Shown here in pieces: positions 19,908 to 29,160 of a DNA stretch of 42,311 nt. Position 1 is the stretch's first letter. Each line of letters opens with the position of its first letter. The notes under the pieces were generated by a model. It was not told the origin of the DNA. It worked only from the letters and a program-made list of their open reading frames with translations, and did not search any database. The DNA comes from Prochlorococcus sp. AG-347-L21 (lineage in GTDB: Bacteria > Cyanobacteriota > Cyanobacteriia > PCC-6307 > Cyanobiaceae). The position numbers and the translations under genes are program-made. The DNA lies in contig QCCQ01000010.1 of assembly GCA_003278875.1 (NCBI GenBank), forward strand, positions 1 to 42,311, read 5' to 3'.

Positions 19908-20765
19908 ATGAGATTAAAAAGCGGATTACTTATAGGAATTTTTGGTTTAATTGTTGTTTTGTTGGGGGGATGGTTTTTTACATTGGCAACTGCGTTGCTT
20001 ACATATTTAGCATTATTAGAATTTTTTAAAATGGCAGAATTTAAAGGAATAAGACCAGCCACAAAAACCACATTATTTTCATCCTTTATTATTATAGTTT
20101 CGACTTATCTTGAGACCATTGGTGTGCTTGAAGGAGAAATTTCAAATTCAATTTTGCCAATCTGTTCAGTTGGGATATGCACTTGGTTACTTTTGCAACC
20201 AAAACCTGGGACAATTTCAGATATTGCAGCATCTATTTTTGGATTATTTTATTTAGGTTTTTTACCTAGTTACTGGATTAAGTTGAGGGGATTAGATTCA
20301 GTGATAATAAATTCAAATCTGGGATTTATATCATTCGAGAACTTATCAAATACTACAGGTCTTCATTTAACTTTAACTTCTTGCTTTTTAATTGTTGCTA
20401 GTGATATTGGTTCTTATTTCATTGGGAAGTCATTTGGCAAAACATCGTTATCTCCAATATCTCCGAGCAAAACTATAGAAGGTTTAATTGGAGGAATATC
20501 CTGTTCAATTTTACTAGCAATATTTTTCGCATTTTTAATGAATTGGGAAAATCCATTAATTGTTGGAATAATTTATGGAATTTCAATTTCTCTTATGGCA
20601 TTAGTTGGAGATTTAATTGAATCTATGATGAAGAGAGATGCAAAAATAAAAGATTCCGGCACTTTTTTACCGGGACATGGAGGGATTCTTGACAGAATTG
20701 ACAGTTACATCTTTACTCCATCTGTTTTGTATTATATTTTTATAATTTTCAACTATCTAAACTAA
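19908..20765 (+). CDS. cdsA: Phosphatidate cytidylyltransferase
   Basis: A 285-residue polytopic membrane protein with many hydrophobic stretches. The C-terminal family signature is clear: MMKRDAKIKDSGTFLPGHGG, then ILDRIDS (about 240-266). It converts phosphatidic acid and CTP into CDP-diacylglycerol, the precursor of phosphatidylglycerol, which is the main phospholipid of thylakoids. Length is normal. It follows the decarboxylase by 9 bp and converges on the hydrolase gene with a 12-bp gap. Confidence 0.95.
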   Translation: MRLKSGLLIGIFGLIVVLLGGWFFTLATALLTYLALLEFFKMAEFKGIRPATKTTLFSSFIIIVSTYLETIGVLEGEISNSILPICSVGICTWLLLQPKPGTISDIAASIFGLFYLGFLPSYWIKLRGLDSVIINSNLGFISFENLSNTTGLHLTLTSCFLIVASDIGSYFIGKSFGKTSLSPISPSKTIEGLIGGISCSILLAIFFAFLMNWENPLIVGIIYGISISLMALVGDLIESMMKRDAKIKDSGTFLPGHGGILDRIDSYIFTPSVLYYIFIIFNYLN

Positions 20766-20777
20766 TTAAGAAAAATT

Positions 20778-21677
20778 TTATCCCAAAAAATAATCTTGGA
20801 TAATTTTGCTAGATAATGATGGAAGATCTATATGCGGAAGATGACCACAATTTTGTAACCCTACAAAATTTAATTTTTTAATATTTCCTATTTTTTTAAG
20901 CTCTTTTTTTCCAAGAATTCGATCATTTTCTCCACATAATGTTTTAATTGGGATATTTTGGATATATTTTTGAGTTCCTGCAAAACCACCACTTTTTGCA
21001 AATGATGCAAGAGAATTCCTCCATCCTTTACAACCTAAATGGATTGAAGCAATTTGCTCTTCCATCTTACCAACGCATTCATCTGGAAAAGCAAATGCTT
21101 GCCTACAAAGACTTTTTCTGACCTGAGGCAATCCAAGAAATGAGGCGCCAATTTGGTTAAGAGGAAAAGGGATACTCTTAGGGTCTCCAAATAATCCCGC
21201 TGGGGACAAAAGGATAATTTTATCAATAGAATCAGGAATTTCATATGCAAGTTTTAAAGCTGTTGAGCCTCCCATAGAGGCACCTATAATTTTTAGATTC
21301 TTTGTTATTTTTAAGGTCTTAAGGAGATCAATTAAATGCGAAATTATTTTAGAGGAATTGTATTCATCTGTTGCACACCTAGGACTAAAACCAAACCCCA
21401 GCAGATCAGGAACGATAACTTGAAAATTTCTTTTTAGTGATTTATATATTCTTCTGAATTCTAAAAAACTACTATCAAAGCCATGTAGAAGAAGTATAGG
21501 TTGACCTTTTCCTCCCATAACTACTGGGAATTTAAGGGAGTTCCAGTTTTGGTTGAGTTTTACCCACTTAACATCATTTGCCAAATAAAGACCTAAAGGG
21601 TCTAATAATGATAATTTAGCACTTTCAAAAAATCTCACATTTATATCATTTAATTGTTCAAAATTTTTTTTAGTCAA
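20778..21677 (-). CDS. Alpha/beta hydrolase
   Basis: A 299-residue alpha/beta-hydrolase-fold protein. The oxyanion region is LLLHGFDSSFLEFR, the nucleophile Ser134 is in GASMGGS, an acid is likely in CGENDRIL, and His279 is in CGHLPHIDLPS. This is a complete triad. Related cyanobacterial and chloroplast proteins are often annotated only as hydrolases, so I give no substrate. It starts 8 nt after the dehydrogenase gene and probably belongs to the clpC-dehydrogenase-hydrolase run. Confidence 0.9.
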   Translation of the reverse strand: MTKKNFEQLNDINVRFFESAKLSLLDPLGLYLANDVKWVKLNQNWNSLKFPVVMGGKGQPILLLHGFDSSFLEFRRIYKSLKRNFQVIVPDLLGFGFSPRCATDEYNSSKIISHLIDLLKTLKITKNLKIIGASMGGSTALKLAYEIPDSIDKIILLSPAGLFGDPKSIPFPLNQIGASFLGLPQVRKSLCRQAFAFPDECVGKMEEQIASIHLGCKGWRNSLASFAKSGGFAGTQKYIQNIPIKTLCGENDRILGKKELKKIGNIKKLNFVGLQNCGHLPHIDLPSLSSKIIQDYFLG

Positions 21678-21685
21678 AAAAATGT

Positions 21686-22777
21686 CTATATTTTAATTTT
21701 TTGTTGTTCAAACTTAGCAATTACCTCTACTATATCTCGCTTGTTAACTTCAAAAGGCAAAAAGTGAATCTCAGATTTATCTCGACAAGTAAACTCAGCA
21801 ATTTTTTCTAAATTGTTATTTTCAAAAATATCGATTCCAAGTTTTGAAATAGTGGTTGGCAGATTCAATTCATTCATGAGTACAAATAGTTGTTTAATTG
21901 ACTGATCAGCTAATTTATTATTATTTTTCATTTCTTCTAGTCTTAATTGCAATAATAATCCAACCCCAACAATCTCACCATGTAAGAATTTATTAGGGGT
22001 AATTATCTGAGTAATTGCATTATGAATAGCATGTGCTGCTGCAGTCCTACACTTTTCTCCACCAATACCTCCTACTAATCCTGCTGTAAGTCCACATGCT
22101 TCTATAGTATTTCGCCAAGAAAGATTATTTTCAAATTGGCTCTTAAATGCTTTTTCTCCATCTATTAATAGTTGATCTCTTAAAACTCTTGATATCTGAA
22201 TTGCTTGTTGAACAAGACCATCATCTACTGTTGAACTTGTTATGGAGGATTCATACCATTTTGCTAAAGCATCAGCAATGCCACTTGCGAGTGTTCTTGA
22301 TGGAGCTGTTTGAATAAATTGATGATCATATACTAGGATTTTCGGACAAGATCTTAATGAAACATCCTTTATAAATTGACCATTCTTTGTATATATATTC
22401 GATAAAGCTGTCCAACCTGCACAGGTAGAAGCGCTTAGGGGCACTGTAATACATGGAATACTAAGGCAATCTGCTATATATTTGCCTGAATCAAGAACTT
22501 TACCCCCTCCAGCTGCAATAACAGAATCATGATTATTCTTTAAAATTATGTCCTTAACTCTCGTTATATCTTCATAACAACAATCAAATTTTAAATCAAC
22601 AGAATTAACATTAAGGTTGTGATTTTTTAAGTCAATAAAAATTTTATTTCTCAGATTATTTGTGCTAATGCTCCTACCTAAAATTAATGGACTTTTAGTT
22701 AATTTAGTGATTTGAGGTAAAGATTTTTCCCAAGCATAATTCCCCCTATATATAGTATTTGGAGAGATTAATTGCAT
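21686..22777 (-). CDS. gldA: Iron-containing alcohol/glycerol dehydrogenase family protein
   Basis: A 363-residue protein of the glycerol dehydrogenase branch. NAD-binding AAGGGKVLDSGKY is at 88-100 and the substrate/phosphate loop PLSASTCAGWTALS at 113-126. The metal ligands are Asp169 (SGIADALAKWYE), His249 (TAAAHAIHNAI) and His266 (LHGEIVGVG), so the active site is intact. The family includes glycerol dehydrogenase and glycerol-1-phosphate dehydrogenase; I cannot choose between polyol substrates. It follows clpC by 15 bp on the same strand. Confidence 0.85.
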   Translation of the reverse strand: MQLISPNTIYRGNYAWEKSLPQITKLTKSPLILGRSISTNNLRNKIFIDLKNHNLNVNSVDLKFDCCYEDITRVKDIILKNNHDSVIAAGGGKVLDSGKYIADCLSIPCITVPLSASTCAGWTALSNIYTKNGQFIKDVSLRSCPKILVYDHQFIQTAPSRTLASGIADALAKWYESSITSSTVDDGLVQQAIQISRVLRDQLLIDGEKAFKSQFENNLSWRNTIEACGLTAGLVGGIGGEKCRTAAAHAIHNAITQIITPNKFLHGEIVGVGLLLQLRLEEMKNNNKLADQSIKQLFVLMNELNLPTTISKLGIDIFENNNLEKIAEFTCRDKSEIHFLPFEVNKRDIVEVIAKFEQQKIKI

Positions 22778-22792
22778 ATTTACTTTGAATAA

Positions 22793-25321
22793 TTAGAAGT
22801 TAGCACTTGCTAGCTCTTGAGAAGATTCTTCAGAAGAAATATTAATTGTAACTTTTTTATTTTCATCTACATCAACTAAAGCCTTATCTCCATCTTTTAT
22901 TCTTCCAGAAAGAACTTCTTCAGCCAAACTATCTTCTAGTAAACGCATAACTGCCCTTCTCAAAGGCCTCGCTCCGTATGAAGGGTTATAACCTTCGTCA
23001 ACAAGTCTTTCTTTAAAAGCATCGGTGACACTTAGCTTGATGCCTTTATCTTGTAATCTTGCAAAAACTTCTTGCAACATTATTTCTGCAATCTCTTTAA
23101 CTTCATTTTTAGTTAGTTGTCTGAATACAATTATTTCATCAAGTCTATTTAAAAATTCAGGCCTAAAGTATTGTTTAAGTTCTTCATTAACTAAAGACTT
23201 TATTCGATTATATTGGCTATCTTCAACTGAATCCCCTGAGAATTCAAAGCCAAGACCTCCACCACCTTTCTCGATTACTTTAGAACCAATATTTGAAGTC
23301 ATTATTAACAATGTATTTTTAAAGTCTACGGTTCTACCCTTAGAATCAGTTAATCTTCCATCTTCAAGTAATTGCAATAACAAATTGAATACGTCTGGAT
23401 GAGCCTTTTCAACTTCATCAAATAAAACAACAGTATAAGGACGTCTTCTGACCGCCTCAGTAAGCTGACCACCTTCATTAAAACCAACATAGCCAGGAGG
23501 CGAACCTATAAGTTTACTTACTGTATGTCTTTCCATAAATTCTGACATATCTAATCTGATCATTGCTTCTTCACTCCCGAAGAAATATGAAGCTAATGAT
23601 TTGGTCAATTCAGTTTTACCAACACCGGTAGGTCCAGAAAAGATAAAACTTGCGATGGGTCTATTAGGATTTTTTAAACCAACTCTTGCTCTTCTTATAG
23701 CTTTAGATACAGCTTTTACAGCTTCATCTTGTCCAATTAGCCTTTGGTGAAGTGTTTCCTCCATATTAAGAAGCTTGACTGATTCAGTTTCTGTTAATTT
23801 CTGAACAGGAACACCTGTCCATGAAGCAACGATATGTGCTACATCCTCTTCACTAACAAGGGGACTTTGTAGGAGTTTTGAATCAGCCTTTAAAGACTTA
23901 TTATCTGCGTCAGGTTGTTCTCCAGCTGTAGATTCTTTTCTATTGTCCAATACTTCTTTAATTTTTGCGGACAATTCCATTTCTTTTTCACGTAATTGGC
24001 CAGCTTGATCAAAATTTTGATCTCTTACAGATTCCTCCTTTTGTTTTTGGATTTGTCTTAGTTCCCTATCTATTTGCTTGGCTTCAGGCGGAAGTTTAGA
24101 ATTTATTAAACGTACCCTACTTCCAGCCTCGTCGATGAGGTCAATAGCCTTATCAGGTAGAAACCTATCAGATATGTAACGATCCCCTAAATGAGCCGCT
24201 GCTTCCAGGGCATCATCAGTAATTTTTAGGCGATGATGTTGTTCGTAACGCTCTCTAAGACCTTTTAAAATTTCGATTGTATCTTCAATAGATGGCTCTC
24301 CTACCATTACAGGTTGAAATCTTCTTTCCAGAGCAGCATCTCTCTCAATATGTTTTCTATATTCATCTAGAGTTGTTGCACCTATACATTGTAGTTCTCC
24401 TCTTGCTAAAGCTGGCTTTAGAATATTCGCCGCATCTATAGCTCCTTCTGCAGCCCCTGCACCAATTAAGGTATGCACTTCATCTATTACAAGTATGACA
24501 TTACCTGCTGATTTAATTTCCTCCATTATTTTTTTTAACCTTTCTTCAAATTCACCTCTATATTTTGTTCCAGCTACTAAAAGACCTATATCAAGTGTCA
24601 AAACTCTTTTATCTTCAAGTATGTCTGGAATATCTCCCGTTTGTATTCTTTGAGCAAGACCTTCTGCAATAGCTGTTTTACCAACTCCTGGCTCCCCAAT
24701 GAGTACAGGATTATTCTTTGTCCTCCTACCTAATATTTGAACTACACGATCAATTTCTGAATGCCGCCCGACGACTGGATCTAATTTTGCCTCACTTGCT
24801 AATTTTGTTAAATTTGTTCCAAATTCATCAAGAGTAGCAGTTTTTAAATTACCCTTATTTGCACTAGTCCCTGTTCCAACATCAGCTGTTTCACCAAGCA
24901 TTCTAATTACTTGAGTTCTAACTTTAGTAAGATCAATATTTAGATTTTCAAGAACTCTTGCGGCAACTCCCTCGCCTTCTCTAATTAAACCTAGTAATAA
25001 ATGTTCAGTACCTATGTAGTTGTGACCTAGTTGTCGAGCTTCCTCTAGAGATAATTCTAGAACTCTTTTAGCCCTAGGAGTAAAGGGTATTTCTACAGCT
25101 ACAAACCCTGAACCTCTTCCTATTATTTTTTCAACTTCTATCCTTGAATCTTTTAAATTAACTCCAAGTGATTTAAGTACTTTCGCCGCAACTCCAGTTC
25201 CCTCTCCAATTAAACCTAAAAGAATTTGTTCAGTTCCAACGAAATTATGGCCAAGTCTCCTGGCTTCCTCTTGGGCAAGCATAATGACTTTTATGGCTTT
25301 TTCTGTAAATCTTTCAAACAT
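22793..25321 (-). CDS. clpC: ATP-dependent Clp protease ATPase subunit ClpC
   Basis: An 842-residue Hsp100 chaperone that unfolds substrates for the ClpP/R protease. Domains in order: two Clp-N repeats (about 1-70 and 78-145), first AAA+ module with Walker A GEPGVGKT at 209-216 and [10 protein letters not shown], a middle domain with a UVR-type segment (about 425-455), second AAA+ module with [14 protein letters not shown] and [13 protein letters not shown], and a C-terminal D2-small domain. Length and order are those of cyanobacterial and plastid ClpC. The leader contains a two-codon reading frame overlapping its ATG and a 17-bp palindrome further upstream. Confidence 0.97.
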   Translation of the reverse strand: MFERFTEKAIKVIMLAQEEARRLGHNFVGTEQILLGLIGEGTGVAAKVLKSLGVNLKDSRIEVEKIIGRGSGFVAVEIPFTPRAKRVLELSLEEARQLGHNYIGTEHLLLGLIREGEGVAARVLENLNIDLTKVRTQVIRMLGETADVGTGTSANKGNLKTATLDEFGTNLTKLASEAKLDPVVGRHSEIDRVVQILGRRTKNNPVLIGEPGVGKTAIAEGLAQRIQTGDIPDILEDKRVLTLDIGLLVAGTKYRGEFEERLKKIMEEIKSAGNVILVIDEVHTLIGAGAAEGAIDAANILKPALARGELQCIGATTLDEYRKHIERDAALERRFQPVMVGEPSIEDTIEILKGLRERYEQHHRLKITDDALEAAAHLGDRYISDRFLPDKAIDLIDEAGSRVRLINSKLPPEAKQIDRELRQIQKQKEESVRDQNFDQAGQLREKEMELSAKIKEVLDNRKESTAGEQPDADNKSLKADSKLLQSPLVSEEDVAHIVASWTGVPVQKLTETESVKLLNMEETLHQRLIGQDEAVKAVSKAIRRARVGLKNPNRPIASFIFSGPTGVGKTELTKSLASYFFGSEEAMIRLDMSEFMERHTVSKLIGSPPGYVGFNEGGQLTEAVRRRPYTVVLFDEVEKAHPDVFNLLLQLLEDGRLTDSKGRTVDFKNTLLIMTSNIGSKVIEKGGGGLGFEFSGDSVEDSQYNRIKSLVNEELKQYFRPEFLNRLDEIIVFRQLTKNEVKEIAEIMLQEVFARLQDKGIKLSVTDAFKERLVDEGYNPSYGARPLRRAVMRLLEDSLAEEVLSGRIKDGDKALVDVDENKKVTINISSEESSQELASANF

Positions 25322-25338
25322 TAGAACATTAAATTCCT
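25321..25338 (-). other. Two-codon leader ORF overlapping the clpC start
   Basis: On the minus strand AGGA (25,338-25,335) is followed 5 nt later by ATG TTC TAA (25,329-25,321). The last A of the TAA is the first base of the clpC ATG. The AGGA is well placed for the mini-ORF and somewhat far (13 nt) from the clpC start, so ribosomes may terminate and reinitiate here. Whether it is translated is unknown. Confidence 0.35.
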
Positions 25339-25448
25339 ATTAATAACCTACCAGTAATATGTTAATTTTGTGTTCAGAATGAGCTTTTGTGAATACCTAA
25401 AAGTATAAATTATTCATTTAAATTGAACTTTATTTAGTGATATAGCAA

Positions 25449-25465
25449 GAAATTACAGTAATTTC
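25449..25465. promoter_or_regulatory. 17-bp palindrome upstream of clpC, downstream of rimI
   Basis: GAAATTAC-A-GTAATTTC has perfect 8-bp arms around one base. Symmetry with a one-base centre suits a dimeric repressor or activator better than an RNA hairpin. It lies about 130 bp upstream of the clpC ATG and 37 bp past the rimI stop. A TATACT-like element for clpC sits between it and the gene (complement at about 25,399-25,404). No known cyanobacterial operator consensus (NtcA, Fur, LexA) fits. Confidence 0.35.
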
Positions 25466-25501
25466 AAGTATTCTGGTTATCCGCACAATAAAATTTTTAC
25501 A

Positions 25502-25942
25502 TTATTTTGTTGTTAATTTTTTTTCTTTTAAAAGAGCATCTGAACCATCTTTATAATAATTTTTTCTTATTCCTACAGTAGAAAAATTAAAATGTGCATA
25601 AAATCTTTCAGCGGTAACATTGTTCTGAGAAACCTCCAATAGTAATTTCTTTAGACTTAATTCTTCACATTTTCTTATTAAATGTCTCATTAAATAAGAT
25701 CCAAATCCTTTTTTCCTGAATTTCTGATTTATGACAAAAAAATTTATTTGCGCTTCATCAAGAACAATTTGAAAAACATATACTCCAATGACTAAATTTT
25801 TAATTAATAATCCAAAGATTTTTGTACCTTCTTTTTTGAATTCGTTGGCCCATTGTTTCTTGCTCCAAAGGGAAATCGTATTTGAATCTAATTCATAACA
25901 TAAATCAATATCTTTCTCATTTATTTGTTTAATGGATATCAT
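25502..25942 (-). CDS. rimI: GNAT-family N-acetyltransferase, RimI-like
   Basis: A 146-residue GNAT protein. The acetyl-CoA pyrophosphate loop is recognisable as QKFRKKGFGSYLMRHLIRKC (Q/RxxGxG/A type), followed by the beta strand LLLEVSQNNVTAERFYAHFNF with Asn and Tyr in the usual places. The pattern is that of ribosomal-protein-S18 alanine N-acetyltransferase (RimI), but small GNATs are hard to separate by eye. It lies 180 bp upstream of clpC on the same strand and is divergent from lysA. Confidence 0.8.
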   Translation of the reverse strand: MISIKQINEKDIDLCYELDSNTISLWSKKQWANEFKKEGTKIFGLLIKNLVIGVYVFQIVLDEAQINFFVINQKFRKKGFGSYLMRHLIRKCEELSLKKLLLEVSQNNVTAERFYAHFNFSTVGIRKNYYKDGSDALLKEKKLTTK

Positions 25943-26030
25943 TTTATTATGTATATGTATTTAGAAAGTTAAAATTTATAGTCATTTTAAAATATGGCGT
26001 TTAAATCAAACTTAATTTAAATTTTCTCTC

Positions 26031-27404
26031 ATGGAAGAAAAAAAATCCTTTTTAAAACAAAAAATAGATTTAGAAAGTCCTAATAGAAATATTGTACCTA
26101 TTACTACATCCACTGGAGAAGATGGGAAATTATCAGTTGGTGGATGCTCTATTGAAGAATTAGTTAAAAAATATGATTCTCCTCTTTACATTTTAGATGA
26201 AATGACTTTAAGAAATTCTTGTCGAGCGTATAAAAAAGCATTAGAAAAATACTACCCAGGAAAATCATTACCAATATATGCCTCCAAGGCAAATAGTTCT
26301 ATATTTATGAGTAGTCTTGTTTCCTCAGAAGGTTTAGGGCTTGATGCGGTTTCAGAGGGAGAACTAATTACTGCTATTAAAGGTGGGGTTCCAAATGAAA
26401 AAATTGTTTTTCATGGTAATAACAAATCAGACAAAGAATTAGAATTTGCAGTTAGAAATAACATTAAAGTTATTGTAGATAATGATTATGACTTAGAGAG
26501 ATTAGATGAGATCTCAAATTCACTTGATAAAGATTTAGAAATAATGATTCGCTTTACCCCTGGGATAGAATGCCATACACATGAATACATTAGAACAGGA
26601 TCATTTGATAGCAAATTTGGTTTTGGAATAGAATATTTAAATATTCTTTTTAACAGAATCAGAAATGCGAAATACCTAAAATTAACAGGGTTACATGCTC
26701 ATATTGGTTCACAGATTTTTGAACTAGAACCTCATAAGGATCTAGGAGAAATAATGGTAAGGGTTATTTTAGACGCCAAAAAATATGGCCATAATATCAA
26801 GGACCTAAATGTTGGAGGAGGTTTAGGTATCAAATATATCAAGAGTGATGATCCCCCTTCAATTGATGAATGGGTAAAAACAATTTCTTTTTCTGTTGTT
26901 AAAGCTTGTAGAAAAAACAACTTAGATTTTCCTAAATTAATGTGCGAACCTGGAAGATCTATTGTATCTACTGCAGGTATAACCATTTACAGAATTGGAG
27001 CTTTTAAAGAAATTCCTGGTATAAGAACATATTTATCTGTTGATGGTGGGATGAGTGATAATCCAAGACCAATTACATATCAATCAAATTATTCTGCATG
27101 TTTAGTAAGTAATCCATTTAATATTAATTCCAAAAATAAATATACTATTGCTGGGAAGCACTGCGAATCGGGAGATGTATTGTTTAAGGAAATTGAACTA
27201 GCTGAATGTAAAACAGGAGATTTAATATGTGTTTTTGGTACTGGTGCATACAATAATTCGATGAGTTCTAACTACAACAGAATTCCAAGACCTGCCGCTA
27301 TCTTAGTCAAAGATGGAGATGCAGAAATTATACAAAAAAGAGAAAGCCCTATTGATCTTTTAAAGTATGATGTATTACCTGATCGCTTTATCAAACAAAA
27401 TTAG
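26031..27404 (+). CDS. lysA: Diaminopimelate decarboxylase
   Basis: A 457-residue fold-type III PLP enzyme that decarboxylates meso-diaminopimelate to lysine, the last step of lysine synthesis. The PLP Lys86 is in PIYASKANSS; HIGSQI, GGGLGI and CEPGRSIV are the phosphate- and cofactor-contacting blocks, and the partner-subunit Cys is in CESGDVLF. It has about 25 extra residues at the N terminus. It heads a six-gene plus-strand run; the next gene (cdaA) starts 28 bp later. Confidence 0.96.
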   Translation: MEEKKSFLKQKIDLESPNRNIVPITTSTGEDGKLSVGGCSIEELVKKYDSPLYILDEMTLRNSCRAYKKALEKYYPGKSLPIYASKANSSIFMSSLVSSEGLGLDAVSEGELITAIKGGVPNEKIVFHGNNKSDKELEFAVRNNIKVIVDNDYDLERLDEISNSLDKDLEIMIRFTPGIECHTHEYIRTGSFDSKFGFGIEYLNILFNRIRNAKYLKLTGLHAHIGSQIFELEPHKDLGEIMVRVILDAKKYGHNIKDLNVGGGLGIKYIKSDDPPSIDEWVKTISFSVVKACRKNNLDFPKLMCEPGRSIVSTAGITIYRIGAFKEIPGIRTYLSVDGGMSDNPRPITYQSNYSACLVSNPFNINSKNKYTIAGKHCESGDVLFKEIELAECKTGDLICVFGTGAYNNSMSSNYNRIPRPAAILVKDGDAEIIQKRESPIDLLKYDVLPDRFIKQN

Positions 27405-27432
27405 GTACATTTAAATTAATTTTGTTTTTAAT

Positions 27433-28341
27433 GTGAATTTCTGGGGGATAATAAATTTAAAATTTTTATTAGATGTCTTATTTGCTCTTGGTTTTGGACT
27501 TTTATTATTTTCTAGAGTAAAAGAACAAAGAACATTATGGCTTTTAAGGGGTTATTTGTTTTTAGTTTCTTCCGCATGGTTTATTCAAAGATATGCATAC
27601 CTTCCATTAACATCAAAATTAATTGACGCTGTAGTCCTAGCTTGTTCTCTCTCCTTAGCAATTCTTTGGCAAGGAGAGTTAAGAAGATTAATGGAGTTGT
27701 TAGGTACTGGGAGGTTAGCTGTATTACTCGGTAATCCACCAAAGGAATTTAGAGCAACATCAACTACTATCACTCAGTTGGTTGATACTGCAGGTAAACT
27801 GTCTCAAAATAGAAGAGGTGCATTAATAGTTGTGGATTTGGGTAGTGATTTAAGGCCTGAAGATTTCTTATATTCAGGCACAAATATTGAGGCACAATTG
27901 TCAACAGACCTTTTAATAAATCTTTTTGCAACAGATACACCATTACATGATGGAGCAGTTCTTGTTAAAGGTAACAAAATAATATCTGCTGGTGTAATTC
28001 TTCCTCTTTCGAGGCAAGGAATAAGCAGATACGGCACGAGACATTTAGCTGCATTAGGTATTACAGAAAGATTTGACAGATGCATATGTATTGTTGTTTC
28101 TGAAGAAACAGGTACGTTATCATTAGCAAATCAAGGCAAACTCGAGAGGCCAATAACCAGCAGCAGGTTACAAGAACTTCTTGCAGAATTGATTGGGAAT
28201 CAAAACTCTATGGGAACAAATAAATCATCTACAAGCAAAAATAATGTCTCCCAAAAGACAAACCCAAGTGATAACATTACGGTTGATTCCAAAGAAAAAG
28301 AATTTAATAAATCAGAGAATTTTACAAACATAAAGGACTAA
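27433..28341 (+). CDS. cdaA: Diadenylate cyclase, CdaA type
   Basis: A 302-residue membrane protein: three helices at about 10-26, 39-56 and 62-80, a DisA_N (DAC) catalytic domain at about 95-240, and a polar Ser/Asn/Lys-rich tail of about 50 residues. It should condense two ATP into c-di-AMP. The DGA motif is at 173-175, and SEETG at 223-227. The second motif, normally RHR, reads RHL at 203-205 (28,039-28,047). The start is GTG: no in-frame ATG exists before residue 87, and a stop at 27,412 closes the frame upstream. There is no cdaR or glmM nearby, unlike Firmicutes; it lies between lysA and uppS. Confidence 0.92.
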   Translation: MNFWGIINLKFLLDVLFALGFGLLLFSRVKEQRTLWLLRGYLFLVSSAWFIQRYAYLPLTSKLIDAVVLACSLSLAILWQGELRRLMELLGTGRLAVLLGNPPKEFRATSTTITQLVDTAGKLSQNRRGALIVVDLGSDLRPEDFLYSGTNIEAQLSTDLLINLFATDTPLHDGAVLVKGNKIISAGVILPLSRQGISRYGTRHLAALGITERFDRCICIVVSEETGTLSLANQGKLERPITSSRLQELLAELIGNQNSMGTNKSSTSKNNVSQKTNPSDNITVDSKEKEFNKSENFTNIKD

Positions 28342-28344
28342 CTA

Positions 28345-29160
28345 ATGAATTTAGAAAAACTAATAGACAAGAAAAATAATGACTTATCCAAGAGAATAGA
28401 TAAGCAAAAAGTCCCTGAACATGTTGCAATAATTATGGATGGGAATGGGAGATGGGCTACAAAAAAAGGTTTTCCTCGTTCATATGGGCATAAAAGAGGA
28501 GTCAATGTTTTAAAAGAAATTATTAAAGCATCAAAGAAATTGGGTTGTAAAGTACTTACTGTTTATGCTTTTTCAACTGAAAATTGGACAAGACCAACAA
28601 AAGAGGTTAATTTCCTCATAAATCTTTTTTGCGAAGTTCTGAAAAACGAAATTAATGAAATACACGAAGAATCAATAAAAATAAAATTTATTGGAGACTT
28701 ATCTCCTTTCCCAGAAACTTTAAAAAAAATAATTTCTAATTCAGAATCTCTAACTAAAAATAACGAGAAATTTTTATTAAATGTTTGCGTCAATTACGGA
28801 GGTAGACAAGAAATAGTAAAAGTTGCGAAGGAATTAGCATTAAAATCTTCTTCTGGTGAAATAAAACCAAGTGAAGTTAATGAAGAATTATTTAATTCAG
28901 AGCTATTAACACGAGGAATTAAAGATCCAGAATTACTAATAAGAACTAGTGGTGAAAAAAGGATCAGTAATTTTCTTTTATGGCAATTAGCTTATTCAGA
29001 AATTTATATATCCGACGTACTTTGGCCAGACTTCAATGAGTTTGAATTTCTAAAAGCAATAATTGATTACCAATCAAGGAATAGACGTTTTGGCGGTATA
29101 GAATCATTACCAAATGAATCTTTTGAAGATTCTCAATATTCTTCCAAAAAAAATGGCTAA
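28345..29160 (+). CDS. uppS: Undecaprenyl diphosphate synthase (cis-prenyltransferase)
   Basis: A 271-residue cis-prenyltransferase that extends farnesyl diphosphate with isopentenyl diphosphate to give the C55 lipid carrier for peptidoglycan and other glycans. MDGNGRWA at 31-38 contains catalytic Asp32; GHKRG is at 48-52; FSTENWTRP and, later, [20 protein letters not shown] close the active site. About 20 extra N-terminal residues are present. It starts 3 nt after cdaA and its stop overlaps the bioB start. Confidence 0.96.
   Translation: MNLEKLIDKKNNDLSKRIDKQKVPEHVAIIMDGNGRWATKKGFPRSYGHKRGVNVLKEIIKASKKLGCKVLTVYAFSTENWTRPTKEVNFLINLFCEVLKNEINEIHEESIKIKFIGDLSPFPETLKKIISNSESLTKNNEKFLLNVCVNYGGRQEIVKVAKELALKSSSGEIKPSEVNEELFNSELLTRGIKDPELLIRTSGEKRISNFLLWQLAYSEIYISDVLWPDFNEFEFLKAIIDYQSRNRRFGGIESLPNESFEDSQYSSKKNG

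Noticed and set aside
23025..23402. A 125-codon plus-strand frame antisense to clpC
   Set aside because: It lies wholly inside the conserved second AAA+ module of clpC and reads as Ser/Leu-rich shadow sequence.
29114..29152. Earlier in-frame ATG for bioB inside uppS
   Set aside because: It adds 13 residues ([13 protein letters not shown]) and a 47-nt overlap; the ATG at 29,153 gives a normal length and a typical ATGGCTAA overlap.
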